In this document: positions 1 to 12,954 of the stretch, piece by piece | Position numbering within the stretch: position 1 is the first letter of the stretch | Layout: every line of letters begins with the position of its first letter | Source: Argopecten irradians | Lineage: Eukaryota; Mollusca; Bivalvia; Pectinida; Pectinidae | Reading direction: 5' to 3' | NCBI RefSeq assembly: GCF_041381155.1 | Contig: NC_091134.1 | Location: 57,042,467-57,106,466 of the forward strand | DNA: 64,000 bases | Notes under the pieces: model-generated | The model's input: the letters and a program-made list of their open reading frames with translations, nothing else | The model's database searches: none | What the model was told of the DNA's origin: nothing | Program-made: the position numbers and the translations under genes

Positions 1-2082
1 ATACTCTTCGTAGATGGAAAGGTCTTGAGGTCCTTTACAAAAATTGTGAATTATATGACCCTGGGTCTCAGGTTTCCCCCTGGGGAGGGGGTTAAGTTTA
101 CTATAGTTTATATAGGGAAAACACATTTTTGAGTATTATTTGATCATTTGTAATAGGAAATGAGTCAAATATTGTCAGAATTATCAGTATGAGATGGCCA
201 TTGAATCCTATTAACCAATTTTCCATAACTGACCCCCAGTGGCCTTAGGGGCGGTGTCAAAAGGGGTCAAATAGGCTATAACTTCAAAAATCTTCTTCTG
301 AAATCCTGGAAATGGTAGAATCACATACTCTTCGTAGATGGAAAGGTCTTGAGGTCCTTTACAAAAATTGTGAATTATATGACCCTTGGGTCTCAGGTTT
401 CCCCCTGGGGAGGGGGTTAAGTTTACTATAGTTTATATAGGGAAAACACATTTTTGAGTATTATTTGATCATTTGTAATAGGAAATGAGTCAAATATTGT
501 CAGAATTATCCGTATGAGATGGCCATTGAATCCTATTAACCAATTTTCCATAACTGACCCCCAGGGGCCTTAGGGGTGGGGTCAAAAGGGGTCAAATAGG
601 CTATAACTACAAAAATCTTCTTCTGAAATCCTGGAAATGGTAGAATCACATACTCATAGATGGAAAGGTCTTGAGGTCCTTTACAAAAATTGTGAATTAT
701 ATGACCCTGGGGTCTCACGTTTCCCCCTGGGGAGGGGGTCAAGTTTACTAGGGAAAACACATTTATGAGCATTTTTTGCTCAATTTTCATAGGAAATGAG
801 TCGAACTTGTTTAGAATTATTAGCCTGAGATAACATTTTAATATCATATCTATATTGGTCCTGGTCAACCCCCTCGGGCAGAGGGGCGGGGCCAAAAGGG
901 GCAAATAGGCTAAAACTTTAAAAATTTTCTTCTTAAATACTGGAAATGGTAGAACCAAATACTCTTCTTAGATGGACAGGTCTTAAGGTGTTTTATGAAA
1001 ATTGTGAATTATATGACCCATCACGTTTTCCCCCTGGGGAGGGGGTCAAGTTTACTATAGTTTATATAGGGAAAACACATTTATGAGCATTTTTTGCTCA
1101 ATTTTCATAGGAAATGAGTCAAACTTGTTTAGAATTATTAGCCTGAGATAACATTTAAATATTATATCTATATTGGTCCTGGTCAACCCCCTCAGGGCAC
1201 AGGGGCGGGGCCAAAAGGGGCAAATAGGCTAAAACTTTAAAAATCTTCTTCTTAAATACTGGAAATGGTAGAATCAAATACTCGTCATAAAAAAAGGACA
1301 GGTCTTAAGGTGTTTTATGAAAATTGTGAATTATATGACCCTTGGGTCTCAGGTTTCCCCCTGGGGAGGGGGGTAAGTTTACTGTAGTTTATAAAGGGAA
1401 AAGACATTTTTGAGCATTATTTAGTCATTATAATAGGAAATTAGTCAATTGTAGTCAGAATTATCCCTATGTGATGACCATTGAATCTTATTACCAAATT
1501 TTCTATGACTGATCCCAAGGGGCCTTAGGGGCGGGGCCAAAACGGGTCAAATAGGCTAAAACTTCAAAAATCTTCTTCTGAAATTCTGGAACTGGTAGAA
1601 TCAAATACTCTGCATAGATTGAAAGGTCTTAAAGTCCTTTACAAAAATTGTGAATTTCATGGCCCTGGGGTCCCATGTTTCCCTCTGGGGAGGGGGTCAA
1701 GTTTACTTTAGTTTTATATAGGAAAAACACATTTATGAACATTATTTGCCTATTTTTCATAGGAAATTAGTCAAACTGGGTTAGAATTATTAGTCTGAGA
1801 TAGCATTTTAACATCATATCCATATTGGTCCTGGCCGACCCCCAGGGGCCAGAGGGGTGGGGCCAAAAGGGGTCAAAATGGATAACATTTCAAAAATCTT
1901 TCTTCTGATTTCACAGATTTGATGGAACCAAATAATCTTCATAGATTAAAAAGTCAAATTTATAAAATCACTGACTGACTTCAAGGGCCTGATGGGCAAA
2001 TATATAGTGTTTATATGCATGTCTTTGTTTCATTCTGTATCTGAACACAGGTGACCGTTAAGGCCCATGGGCCTCTTGTTAT
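1..2082 (+). repeat. Tandem array of ~323-bp units ending in Helentron-like hairpin terminus
   Basis: About six degenerate units start near 1, 324, 648, 957, 1277 and 1604 (ATACTCTTCRTAGATGG). Each unit has GTTTCCCCCTGGGGAGGGGG and GGCCAAAAGGGGTCAAATAGG. The array ends with GGCCCATGGGCC and CTCTTGTT at 2062-2081, the same terminus as other elements in the window. The left end is outside the window. Internal ORFs such as 958-536 are chance reading of the units. Confidence 0.85.
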
Positions 2083-2458
2083 TTTTTATTTTTTTTTTAT
2101 TTTTTTATTTGGGATGTCTTATTAAATGTATATTAAAGCATTGGTTGTCATAATTATGACATGCATTAGTGTGTAATATGAATTGGGTATTACGTGCACC
2201 ATTTGATATGCTACAACACCCAGTATAGTGTATATGTTACACACCAATGCATTTCAAAATTACAATAATCTATGCTGAAGAACTAATTTATTCATTGTAT
2301 AAGATGCTGTATAGAAGCCTGGCTGCATGAGGTCAAATTTTTAGGCAAACATTGAATCAAGAATCATATATCCTAAATCCTATGGATATTTTTATCTTCT
2401 AAATTCACACATGACCATTGCATCTTATCTGATCCTCTCTCATCATTTTATTTTGAAG

Positions 2459-2673
2459 GAGGAAGAAGAAAAAAGGCTTAAGGAATTACAAGCCAAGAAG
2501 AAGGAACAAGAACAAAAGGAGAGACAGCGATTGATCTTAGAAGAACGTCGACGTCTGGAGGAGAGAGCTGCCCAATTGGAGCGTGAACGTCAAGCTGAAC
2601 AGGAGAGGCAGAAGCAGGCATTAGAAGAGGAACGACAGAAGGAAGCAGAAAGACAGCGTCTGAAGGAACAAAG
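2459..2673 (+). CDS. INCENP: INCENP exon: charged single-helix region
   Basis: 71 codons, almost all E, K, R, Q, L and A, with repeated EER and ERQ motifs and no Pro or Gly. This fits an extended single alpha-helix. The acceptor is a TTTTGAAG/GAGG site and the donor is CAAAG/GTACT. The exon starts in phase 0, so at least one more exon lies upstream, outside the window. The low-complexity composition alone would not identify the gene; linkage to the IN-box exons does. Confidence 0.85.
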
Positions 2674-5600
2674 GTACTACTTTTATAATTATATAATTCA
2701 ATTTTGTTTGTTATGAGCATTTTTATTGGCTTAAAAATTTACTTTATCATCCCATAAAGGAAAAAATGGCGTCGCCGTTTGTAACATTGCTTCTGATTGG
2801 CTGAGATGACGGCGTAATGATTTCATAGACAAAAGAGTCCCAAAATGTATTTTGAATATTGAAGAGATTATATTTAGTAAATTGAATTATAAGGATTAAT
2901 TTGAATAAATTTTTTTATGTTATGGAGATATAACACAAAAATCTGAGTGTACTCTCATCATAAACCACTTCGCGGTTTATTTAGAGTACACTCAGATTTT
3001 TGTGTCATCTCCATAACATAAAAAATCTATTCAAGTTAATCCTTAAATAAAGGTGTCAAACAGAGCCTTGTTGGAATGATTTTGTGTCGCCTGCAACCCA
3101 AGGGCGACACACAGGTATCACAGACAATGTTGGCGTCGTCTGTATCGACGGTGTTCGGGAAAAGGTTCCCTGTGATAACTTAAGTATTTATTATCCGATT
3201 TCAACCAAATTTGATATGTTGCTTTATATCAATGAGATCAAACTGGTCAAAATCTGTCAATATTTGCAAGTGTTACGGGACTTTAAAATCGTCAAAACAG
3301 ATAAATCCATGGTTTCTGCTTGATAACTTTAGTAAGTATTGTCCGATTTCAACCAAATTTGGTATATTGCTTTATACATCAGTGAGATCTCTGATTTGTT
3401 TGACACTGTTGATATTTGCAAGAGTTACAGGACTTTAAAATTGTCGAAACAGATAATTTTTTTGTTTTGCTTAATCACTTTTGTATTTACTATTCAATTT
3501 CAACCAAATTATGTATATTGCTTTATATGAATAATATTTTGGATGGGTTTGGTAATGGTCAAAACCGTCAATATTTGCAATAGATACAGAACTTGATAAC
3601 TTCACCTATTCACAATGTTTTAAACTGAAAATTACTATTTTTGTTGATGTATCATACTGCTGTGCAGGCGACACATCTACTTCCATGGAATTCTTGTTTG
3701 AATTAGATTATAGATCAATAAACTGCTGTAGACAAGTTGCTCTGTTTCACAATGAAAATAAGGAGAGAGTTCAGAATACAGAGCATCATATTGCAATCAT
3801 AGCTAAATGATGGAAAATGTTTGTTGTCTCAATCATAAAATGTGGGGAGAAACCCATCGTTACCCATATATGGAATGAGACGTTTTTTGTTTAAAAATGG
3901 ACTTTTGTGGTTAAGTATCATCCCCAGTAACCTCCAGCTAGCCAAAAGTATATAGTAAAACTGACTGAAACCTCTTCAAATCCAAGTCAGCATCACCATA
4001 GTGACCTAATCTTGTGCTAATGAGGTTTGGTTGTACTTCTGAATGCTATTAGTTGTTCATGAAATGTGAACAATGTAAGTCATGTCATGGACAAATTATA
4101 CATTTCATGCACATTTTTGAGGCAATCATATCATTTAAATAGTGTTGACCTTTCAAAGTTAACTTCAATACCAGAATGCTTTCAGTCATGTTATTTAATG
4201 TTTCAGAGAAAAGGCTGCATTACTAGCCCAAGCAGAGAAAGAGAGACTAGAATTGGAAAAAAAGAGAGAAAGGGAATTGCTTTTAAAGAAGAATTTGGAA
4301 AAACAGAAAGAAATGGTAACATTACTTTTATTTTGATATATTTTCTTATAAACATTTTTCCATTACAGATACCTGATAGCCGGATATTTTCGCAGATATG
4401 ATATTTTGAAGATTTAGGGGGACATTGCTATGATCTCGAAAAATTTAATCCATGAAATATTGAGAAATGTTTGAACTATAATCAATCCTTCAATCCATTT
4501 CACGAAAATTTTAATTACTGAACTTGGATTTTCTTATTTAAACAGGCTATACAGCACTTCATATTTAAATGACATCATTGGGAGTTTCTACATCTGCTAA
4601 TTTTTCTTCTGGCTTAACAAAACATTTATGGCCATGGTTCATATTTGAGCCTCGTGAAATTTATATTCTATGTATACTGTATAGCAGTATAATCAAAAGG
4701 AAGTTATGTTTCAATTGACCGATCGCCAGATTGTTTGTAGCTTCACAAACATTGCAACATACACAATACAAAATGCAAAGTCACATTCAGTTTGATTGAC
4801 AGCTGGTTATCCGTCAATTGTTAAGGGATCATCAGTTGGTTGCATATAGTTAAAAACCTATTTGATATCACTATTAGATGATTGGTATAATGCCAGAGTT
4901 GGGGACCCGCTTTTCCTCAGTATTATTTAGCAACACAATGAGACATAAATCTACCACAATCATTTTAAAAACTCGCAACCAATCAGCATACACATTCAGC
5001 TTATACAAGAAATGTTAATGACCATTGCTACTGATTGGATGTTGAATGAAGGATACCTTTCAGAAATTTAATACAGTATATCAGAACATTAATTTTCATT
5101 TTGAAAACCTCATCTTTTAAAAGTACTTGTATGAAGAGGTCATCCTGGATATAAGGTTTAGCAAACATATTTTCAGGCCAGAAAACAACAGGAAAAATGG
5201 GACAAACAGAAGGAGGAACAGAAAAGGCAGGCAGCAGAGCTACAGAATCTCATAGCTAAACACAATGCTAGTGTAACAGCACCAGCCCAAGTCAAAAAGG
5301 TCCCGCTTCCCAAACCTACATTTAACACCACACACAATATGTCACAGTCAACCAACTCAGATTCGTAAGTATTGCAAGCTTAAAACATCGGATAGAAAAA
5401 GTCGATCAGTTTTAGAGCTTTTAGCAACTTTAGGGAGGAAATAGAGGGGACACATGTTTTCCTATCATATGGGGCACCATATATTCCAGAGTATATTAAG
5501 CTGCACCGAAGTATAATCGGAAAGGTTGCCAAACAAATAAGTATGTTTGTTCATCAAAAATAAATCCCTAGGTCAATAAATGCATTGCTGAATATTAGTG

Positions 5601-8600
5601 AAACCTCATAACTGGAAAGTTTCTGACCGCTGAAGCAAAATTATGAATAGCAATATCTTGCACTGAATTTCAGGGCTGGGGAAAAGTACTCGTCCGCTCG
5701 TCTAGATGAATGGATTTGGCCATCGGACGAGTGAATGTTGACATCACACTTGTCCGTCGGACGAGTGAAAAATTCTGACAATGACTATATGACCTACACC
5801 TTATTATTTTATCGTTTCTCGGTAAATTTATATAGGGTCTGACATTCGTAACGGTTTCTTAAAAATACGACGAAGCAATGATAAGCTTTCGTTTTCTGCA
5901 TCATTCTAGGAATTCCCGACTTTCGTTTTCAATGCGCATGCGCATGTACAGCATTGTAACATGAATAAATCCGAGGTCTATTGATATCGTAATCAAGAGT
6001 CTAGAGGTGTATCGAAAAACAAGATGTCACAGCGAAATTTGCTTCAGTTTTTAGCGACATTCGCCTCAAAAAAATCTTACCAGTAAGCTAATGGAGTTAA
6101 AAATAATATATACCTCCTATATTGGAAGGTAAGTTAAAATATTGACCCTTTAAAAAGATATCTTTTTTATAACACTTGCATACAAAATTGTTTGGGAATT
6201 AAATGTTTTGTCGGTCTTGTAAAACTGTCTGTTAGTCATGTTATCCCGAATCGGCATCAATACAGTTCTAACAATCAAATGGATATATCTAAAACCGCTG
6301 TAGGCTAATATATACAGTCACATCTACTTATTTATCTGACAAATATTGCGGACAAGTAAAAATGTCATTCGGACGAGTAGATTGTGATGAAGCACTTGTC
6401 CGACGGACGAGTACATTTCAAAATTTTTCCGCAGCCCTGAATTTAAACAAATTCTGCAATACGGCTATCATTTTGCATGCACAGCTTTGCAAGCATTTCA
6501 ATGCTGAAATTTGTTATATAAACACTAAGATTGTGCTTATGTACAAAAAGAAGCAAACTTTTTCAACACTTCAAATCTAGATGTATTGTAGTATGTAGCT
6601 TCACCAACACACTTTGGTTTTTATTCAGGTATGAAATGACTCCGGTGAGAAAATACTCCAGGAATTATGACAATTATGACATCACTGATATGAAATCAGA
6701 CGACTCCACAGATGATGATGAAAAGCCTAGAAGAAAGATACCTGAATGGGCTTCAGGTTTGTTTTCATTAAAAACCACACAAAAAATTTTCTTTAATGTA
6801 TTCCGAATTTGCATATTACAGAGTTATTTACACTTGCGGGTAGGTATTGATTATGACGTTATGTGTTTGGGAGCGTAACGTCATACGTTTCGGAGAAAAT
6901 GACATGAATCGCGCTCACAAAATCATGACGTAACAATCGCTACCTATCCGCAAGGGAACTAACTCTGTAATATGCAAAGACGGAATTCCACTAAAGGGAA
7001 ATTAGATCAGTTATCTACAAATTTTGAGCTCGCCTATTCGAAGAATAGGGGGAGCTAATGTTGTCACCTCGGCGTCAGCGTTGGCGTCCCATTTCACGTT
7101 ATAGTTTTTGAGCAAGTTTCTATTTTGTTAATTGTTTAAGCATAAGTCATCATAAATGTTTACAGACCTGGGTATGTGTACGATTTTGGCGTATTTAGTA
7201 CGCATATGTGGTCCTTAATACACAATACGCATTGCGTTGGCTTTCTACGATTTATTGATGCAAATTAAAACTTTAAAAAAGACATTGTGTTCATACCTTT
7301 CTCTGTAATGAGCGCTATATCGGAACACCTCAAGGAGTTCCGGTTGCTATGAAGCGTCTGAAGAGCGCTTGAATGTGATGAACATTTTGCATGGAAATGT
7401 GAAGCGTCAGCGTGACACTGATCTGTTAGGAAAAATGTCTAAACAAAAGCAAAGATGACAATCGTGAGGACTCTTGCACACCTAAAAAGGTACGGATGAA
7501 GGAATTGATGGCAAAGTATAGTGAGGAGTGGCCCTTTCTCTAGATGTCACAAAAGGGCACACATTACGTATTTTCCTCCTAATGTGCCAGGTACTTTTCC
7601 TGCGGCCGTGCTTGGAGTTATGACTGCCAAAGACACGTGGGTCATGATAGTTACTTGCCGTTTTAGTTTATATCATATTACTTGTTGTCTTACCCACTTA
7701 ACCATTCTGTGCTGTGTGTATTGGAACTATAAACAATATATTTGAAATGTATAAGTTGTTTTATTGTAATTGATATTAAGATATTCGTTAAAGTAAAAAT
7801 CAAATAATGTATATCATAATTAAGTACTTTTCTGGGCTGGTAACAGTTCATTGACCGATAATTTAAAATACACATTGGTTGTGCAAAATACACATTGGGG
7901 AATGGGAAATCCACATTTGCTTCAGAATATATACCCAGGTCTGTGTTTATGATTTTATTTTCCTAATGTGTATGCATATGGATGCTGAACGTGATAATAC
8001 AACCAATTTGGGGCCCTTTAGGGGTTTTTTGAGTCTGTTAATTTGTCATATTTCCATGTTTAAATAGTAAATACTTGAACATCAACTTCTTCTGAATAGG
8101 CGAGCTTTGCTGTTCTCCAACAGCTCTTGTTTATTATCAGCTCACTGGTGAGCTATGTCATGGCGCAGCGTCCGTCGTCCGTCCATCAACATTTCCTTTA
8201 AATCGCTACTAGTCATATTTTTTCAAGGAGTGTAACCAAATTTGGGCAGAAACATCCTTGGGGGAAAGGGGAACAGAGTTTGTATAAATTTTGGCTCTGA
8301 CCCCCGGGGGGCAGGAGGGGTGGGGCCTAATAGGGGAAATAGAGATAAATCCTTTAAATCACCACTAGTCAAAGAGTTCTGCATGGAATGTAACCAAATT
8401 TGGCTAGAAACATCCTTTGGGGAAGGGGAACAGAGTTTTGTATAAATTTTGGCTCTGACCCCCCGGGAGCAGGAGGGGTGGGGCCCGAAAGGGGAAATGG
8501 TGGTAAATCCTTTAAATCACTATGTCATAGAGTTCTGCATGGAATGTAACCAAATTTGGCCAGAAACATCCTTTGGGGAAGGGGAACAGAGTTTGTATAA

Positions 8601-10130
8601 ATTTTGGCTCTGACCCCCGGGAGCAGGAGGGGCAGGCCCAAAAGGGGAAATGGTGGTAAATCCTTTAAATCGCTACTAGTAATAGAGTTCTGCATTGAAT
8701 GTAACCATATTTTGCCAGAAACATCCCTGGGGTAAGGGGAAAAGAGTTTGTATAAATTTTGGCTTTGACCCCACAGGGGCAGGAGGCTAGGGGCGGGGCC
8801 TGATAGGGGAAATAGAGGTAAATCCTTTAAATTGCTACTAGTCATAGAGTTCTGCATGGAATATAACCGTATTTTGCCAGAAACATCCCTGGGGGGAAAA
8901 GGAACAGAGTTTGTATAAATTTTGGCTTTGACCCCCTGGGGGCAGGAGGGGCGGGGCCCAATAGGAGAAATAGGGTAAATCCTTTAAATCGCTACTAGTC
9001 ATAGAGTTCTGCATGGAATGTAAACAAATTTGGCCAGAAACATCCTTTGGGGAAGGGGAACAGAGTTTGTATAAATTTTGGCTCTAACCCCCGGGAGCAG
9101 GAGGGGCGGGCCCAAAAGGGGAAATGGTGGTAAATCCTTTAAATCGCTACTAGTCATAGAGTTCTGCATTGAATGTAACCATATTTTGCCAGAAACATCC
9201 CTGGGGTAAGGGGAAAAGAGTTTGTATAAATTTTGGCTTTGACCCCACGGGGGCAGGAGGGGCGGGGCCTGATAGGGGAAATAGAGGTAAATCCTTTAAA
9301 TTGCTACTAGTCATAGAGTTCTGCATGGAATATAACCATATTTTGCCAGAAACATCCCTGGGGGAAAGGGAACAGAGTTTGTATAAATTTTGGCTTTGAC
9401 CCCCTGGGGGCAGGAGGGGCGGGGCCCATTAGGAGAAATAGGATAAATCCTTTTTTTGCTCTGACCCCCTGGAGCAGAAATTAGAAATTGGAAATTTGAA
9501 ATTAGTGGTAAATTTTAAATTTCTCAGAAAAGAAACAATGATCCTGTATTCAGAACGTTACTTGACATTACAATAACTAGGTGAGCGATACAGGCCCACA
9601 GGGCCTCTTGTTTCATTCCATTTCAATAGAAATTGCTTTATGTACCTGAAGTTAAAGCAATATCTTTTTGATATGAGGAGAACATTTAGCATGTAGGTCA
9701 ACCACCTGCTGCTCTCAGGGCATTATTGAGCAACATTCAATCGTTTAGTACTATAATATCAGTTTGATTACGAATGATAACTTTGACTGAAAGACATGAT
9801 TATTTTCAGTGATTTCATTGTACATGTATTTTGTCTTTAAGACATTTTGAATTTCAAAGTATAACTCTTATCAGTTGATCATTTTTTGTTGCTAATTTAT
9901 TTTGTTTTGTTGCTAAATTTTCCACATTGATTTTCACAGGTCCTACTTTGAAGGCTTTGCTGATTAGCCAACACTATAACCCACCAGATCTTCCCAAACT
10001 GTTTGGACCCATTGATCCACCAGACTTAAACCAACTGTTCTATAAAAAGAAAGCTCGCTTTAACAAGCGCACAAGTTCTGCTCATTGGGATTCACCCATT
10101 ATGAAGCCAGGAACCACCTTCTTGAATTGA
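2459..10130 (+). CDS. INCENP: Inner centromere protein INCENP, C-terminal part (5' end outside window)
   Basis: Five exons: 2459-2673, 4207-4315, 5177-5364, 6629-6756 and 9940-10130, all with AG/GT borders and preserved frame, giving 276 residues up to the TGA at 10128-10130. INCENP is the scaffold of the chromosomal passenger complex. It binds and activates Aurora B at centromeres and the spindle midzone. The first three exons encode a highly charged Glu/Lys/Arg helix, matching the long single alpha-helix of the family. The last two encode the IN-box: SYEMTP, an acidic SDDSTDDD stretch, IPEWASG, then FGPIDPPDL and KRTSSAHW. The TSS motif is the site that Aurora B phosphorylates in known INCENPs. 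The N-terminal centromere and survivin/borealin-binding part is absent, and I saw no further exon in 1-2458, which is repeat. Identification is strong because the IN-box is specific. Confidence 0.95.
2891..3044. mobile_element. Long-hairpin MITE
   Basis: Arms 2891-2955 and 2983-3044 are near-perfect inverted repeats (AAGGATTAATTTGAATAAAT against ATCTATTCAAGTTAATCCTT). The 27-nt loop holds its own palindrome, AAACCACTTCGCGGTTT. No ORF. It lies in an INCENP intron. Confidence 0.8.
3082..3675 (+). mobile_element. Element with TGTGTCGCC / GGCGACACA ends and three ~150-bp units
   Basis: Left end TGTGTCGCCTGCA with a nearby GGCGACACA hairpin; right end GCAGGCGACACA at about 3665. Between them are three diverged units marked by TCCGATTTCAACCAAATT, TTGCTTTATA and TGTCAATATTTGCAA. 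Small ORFs here follow the units and are not genes. It is in an INCENP intron. Confidence 0.65.
5671..6439. mobile_element. Inverted-repeat DNA transposon remnant with CAGGGCTG ends
   Basis: Left end CAGGGCTGGGGAAAAGTACT, right end reading CAGGGCTGCGGAAAAA on the other strand. Sub-terminal CGGACGAGT motifs occur several times at both ends. Flanked by AATTT on both sides (CTGAATTT if the shared CTG is counted). The end sequence and target length suggest hAT. No transposase left. Inside an INCENP intron. Confidence 0.75.
6629..6756 (+). CDS. INCENP: INCENP exon: first half of IN-box
   Basis: Begins at TATGAAATGACTCC after a TTATTCAG acceptor. The split serine codon (TC/G) gives SYEMTP, the conserved IN-box start. 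It continues through the acidic SDDSTDDD segment to IPEWASG, which wraps around the small lobe of Aurora B in known structures. The donor is GTTTGT, weaker than the other donors in the gene. Confidence 0.93.
6798..6990. mobile_element. Short inverted-repeat MITE
   Basis: TTTGCATATTACAGAGTTA at the left and TAACTCTGTAATATGCAAA at the right, with CTTGCGGGTAGG mirrored by CCTATCCGCAAG inside. About 190 bp, no ORF, starting 40 bp after an INCENP exon. Confidence 0.75.
7024..8130 (+). mobile_element. Helentron-like non-autonomous element without tandem core
   Basis: The left end has a hairpin, CCTATTC-GAA-GAATAGG, within GAGCTCG...GGGAGCT. The right end has the sub-terminal inverse GAATAGGCGAGC and then GCTGTT-CTCC-AACAGC plus TCTTGTT. 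Sub-terminal inverted repeats plus a 3' hairpin are Helentron/DINE-like traits. No protein found. Confidence 0.6.
8131..9612 (+). mobile_element. Helentron-like element with ~8 units of ~158 bp
   Basis: The left end TTATCAGCTCACTGGTGAGC includes a small hairpin, followed by CCGTCGTCCGTCC. Eight units share AGAAACATCC, GGGGAACAGAGTTTGTAT, TTTTGGCTCTGACCCCC and TCGCTACTAGTCATAGAG. The right end is GGTGAGCGATACAGGCCCACAGG plus GCCTCTTGTT. Same family as 22614-24366, opposite orientation. The unit ORFs are not genes. Confidence 0.8.
9940..10130 (+). CDS. INCENP: INCENP last exon: second half of IN-box with TSS site
   Basis: After TTTTCACAG the frame reads GPTLKALL, HYNPPDLPKLFG, DPPDL, then KRTSSAHWDSP and a short tail ending TFLN before TGA. 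TSS is the Aurora B activating site. A possible polyadenylation signal AATAAA lies about 640 nt downstream, at 10770. Confidence 0.93.
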
Positions 10131-12954
10131 CTACTGTATTTTATGGGTAATCAACGATTCTGTGAGATTGATAGATTCCATATAGCAACAGGAATCCATG
10201 TGTGATCATATTTTTTTCAAGTGATATTTTAAGAGACATAATTTACAAGATAAGATTTTACAGTGGATCCGCGACAATCCGGACGCCGATAGTCCGTAAA
10301 ACTCACAATTCATACGGCAATGTCAGGGAATGGATTTCCGTAACGTTATTTATACTCACTAGTCTGGAAATTCGAATTCCGAATCCGGAACTCCATTTTG
10401 GGAACAGAATGTAATTTTTGTTAATTCATTCCCGCAATAATCAGGACAATTTGTTGTCGCCAAATGCTGAGAAAATCCAAGGCCAGCTACAGCCATGTGT
10501 AAAATACACACTACCACTTGACACTGTGTGTGTTGTCATAACGATGACTGCCAGGTCATAGCTACGGGCATTCATACAGGTACATGCAGTCATGTAACAG
10601 TTCATTGGTTTTCTATAGAAGATCAAACTTCATTGTTGTAATTGAGATACGCAATATATTTTTAGCCACATGCTTTTAAACATGCAGTTTGACCTTGGAT
10701 ATGTGTACGTATGCTGTAGATACCTTACTGGTTTCGCATGCAGAATATATCACTCTGAGTTTCGGATACAATAAAGTGAGATTATACCCACAAAATTAAA
10801 GTATTTTAAATGTATGTGAATCTATTTGAATTCATTGTCTATGGTATAAGATATAAAGGCAACGGCACATGCCATTTACATGTGTGTGACATTGTGCACG
10901 ATGTTAGACTTGAACGGGTGTGTGGTTGTTACACACGTCTGTAAGTCAGAAAGCAAAGACTTGTGGAAATGGTCAATAAAAACACACAATATACAAAATA
11001 ACAATTATATGAGTTCATAAAATGTTCACAACTATTTGTTATCATAGTTTTTTAGCCCACCATCATCATTGTGGATGTACTTATGTAAAGGAGTTAAGAG
11101 CTAAAACAATATCCAACTTTCAGTTATCCTCCATATATGACAGGAGATTGCATTTTTCATATGATTATATCTCTAATCAAGCCAAGCAATTTTCAATATA
11201 CAAACAATAGTCTTATTGTAAGAGTGGACGTTGATATTGGTTTTATGAGAGTAAACTTTGGTGCAAATAATGTGTGTGGAACTATGATATTCAGAGTAGA
11301 GTGAGTGAGGTGTGAAGAATGAAATCATTATTTTGTAGATTTAAATTATACCTTTAATGGAGGAAACGATGATTTCATTTGATTGATATTTAATTGATTT
11401 GTGTCTCATAATGTTGACAAATAGTTCTGCTTAAAATGTATACATTGTGGGTTTTTTTTCATTAAGAAAAAGAGAACCAACTTCCCCTGCCATGGAAGTG
11501 GTATTGGTCGGAATAAAGAACAAAGGTGAAAATGATACAGGTCTTTGATCCAATAGAATATTTCAAAGAAAAAATACCTAAAACCTAACCAGGTTGGAAA
11601 AAAAAAAATTTGTAGAAAATATTGTCAAATTCTGGTAACCAATAACTACCCATATTCACAGATATAGCCATTTTTTCAAACTGGGGAGGAGGGCACTTTT
11701 TCTTTGAGGCTAAGATAATTCATGATTAACTATAAAATTACATGTTATTTGATTTTAATGCAAATTGGTTCTGCTTGAATTTTGGCTGATGGTTATTGAT
11801 CAAATATAACTTTCTTATGTCAGATACAGTGAAAGGTTTATGATTTTTATTATTTTTTTACAGAAAGTTTAGTAGTTTGATGGTCTCCATGCAATTGAAG
11901 GATAATTCAATCAGGTTATTAACTAACCATTGTCATATTGTTCAAATTTTGCTACATTGTTGGAAACTCGTATACGTTTGTGCCAAAAGTAGAGCGACAA
12001 CTCGTTGGTTTCTGATGATGGTTTAGCTACTAAATTGCAATGGGACTAATTGACCTACCACTCGATACCCAATAACGTTTGTGCAGGACTAGTATCTCCA
12101 ATGGGGATGGAATGTAACTATTTGTAATCTTCATGTTGTAATATCATCTTTTGAAGTCATTCCATCACCAATAGAAACAATAGTCCTCCACAAACGTTAT
12201 CAGGTGTCACATGGTACAAATTCCCATAGTGTTCTTTTGTTATGTAATAAAGCTTTGCAATATTTAATTGTGACTTAAGAAACTCCCTGCTTTGTTATCA
12301 AAACAGATTGTCATTGAGTGTGTATTTTATGTAAAACTTTCACAACCTGTCATTTTTTCCACTTGTCTATCTTTAACTATCCTTTCACTATTTTGGTGTA
12401 AAAATAGAATTCCTTTTTTCTGGATCGATTTGATCTTAAAACATGAAAATTTGCTGTCAGTTGGTGGAATGATTTCTGCTGGCCCTGTGTGTAAAAGTAG
12501 ACAAAAACAAGGCTGATTTTTAGTGAATATATGTATGTATATGTAATTATATTTTGTTATTTATACCATAATGTAGTATTGCTGTCTTGTATCCATATTA
12601 GATAGACCATGGCAGAGCGAGGCCTTGTACCTATCGCCAACATTCAGCCCACACTTGTGTGTTTATGTATGGGCATTAGTGATCCCAGCCACCTGTGTCA
12701 TCAATAAATAAATAGGAAAATATCTAGAGCCTCGTTTTATGCATGTTCATTCTTCTATTGTAAGACAATAGTTATTTGTATATGAAATAATTACTGACCT
12801 TGAGATTGGATGCTGTTTTAGGCAATTCTTGGTTAAGACTTAAAATTGGCTTGAAGTCTTGGACTTGACACTTGAAATAATTACTTTCACTGACAGTCAA
12901 ACTGCTTGTTCTGCATATTATTCATTGTACTTTAAACAACTTCTCGTAAACAAA
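10131..12954 (+). other. INCENP 3' flank; no further gene seen
   Basis: Contains the presumed INCENP 3' UTR with AATAAA at 10770 and further AATAAA at 12244 and 12700. A short inverted repeat (TAACGTTTGTG, AGGACTA at 12071 against TAGTCCT, CACAAACGTTA near 12203) may be a small MITE. No ORF here resembles a protein. Confidence 0.5.

Noticed and set aside
536-958. 140-codon minus-strand ORF
   Set aside because: Spans the ~323-bp tandem units and repeats the same peptide (VLPFPxFxKKIF) twice; unit translation only.
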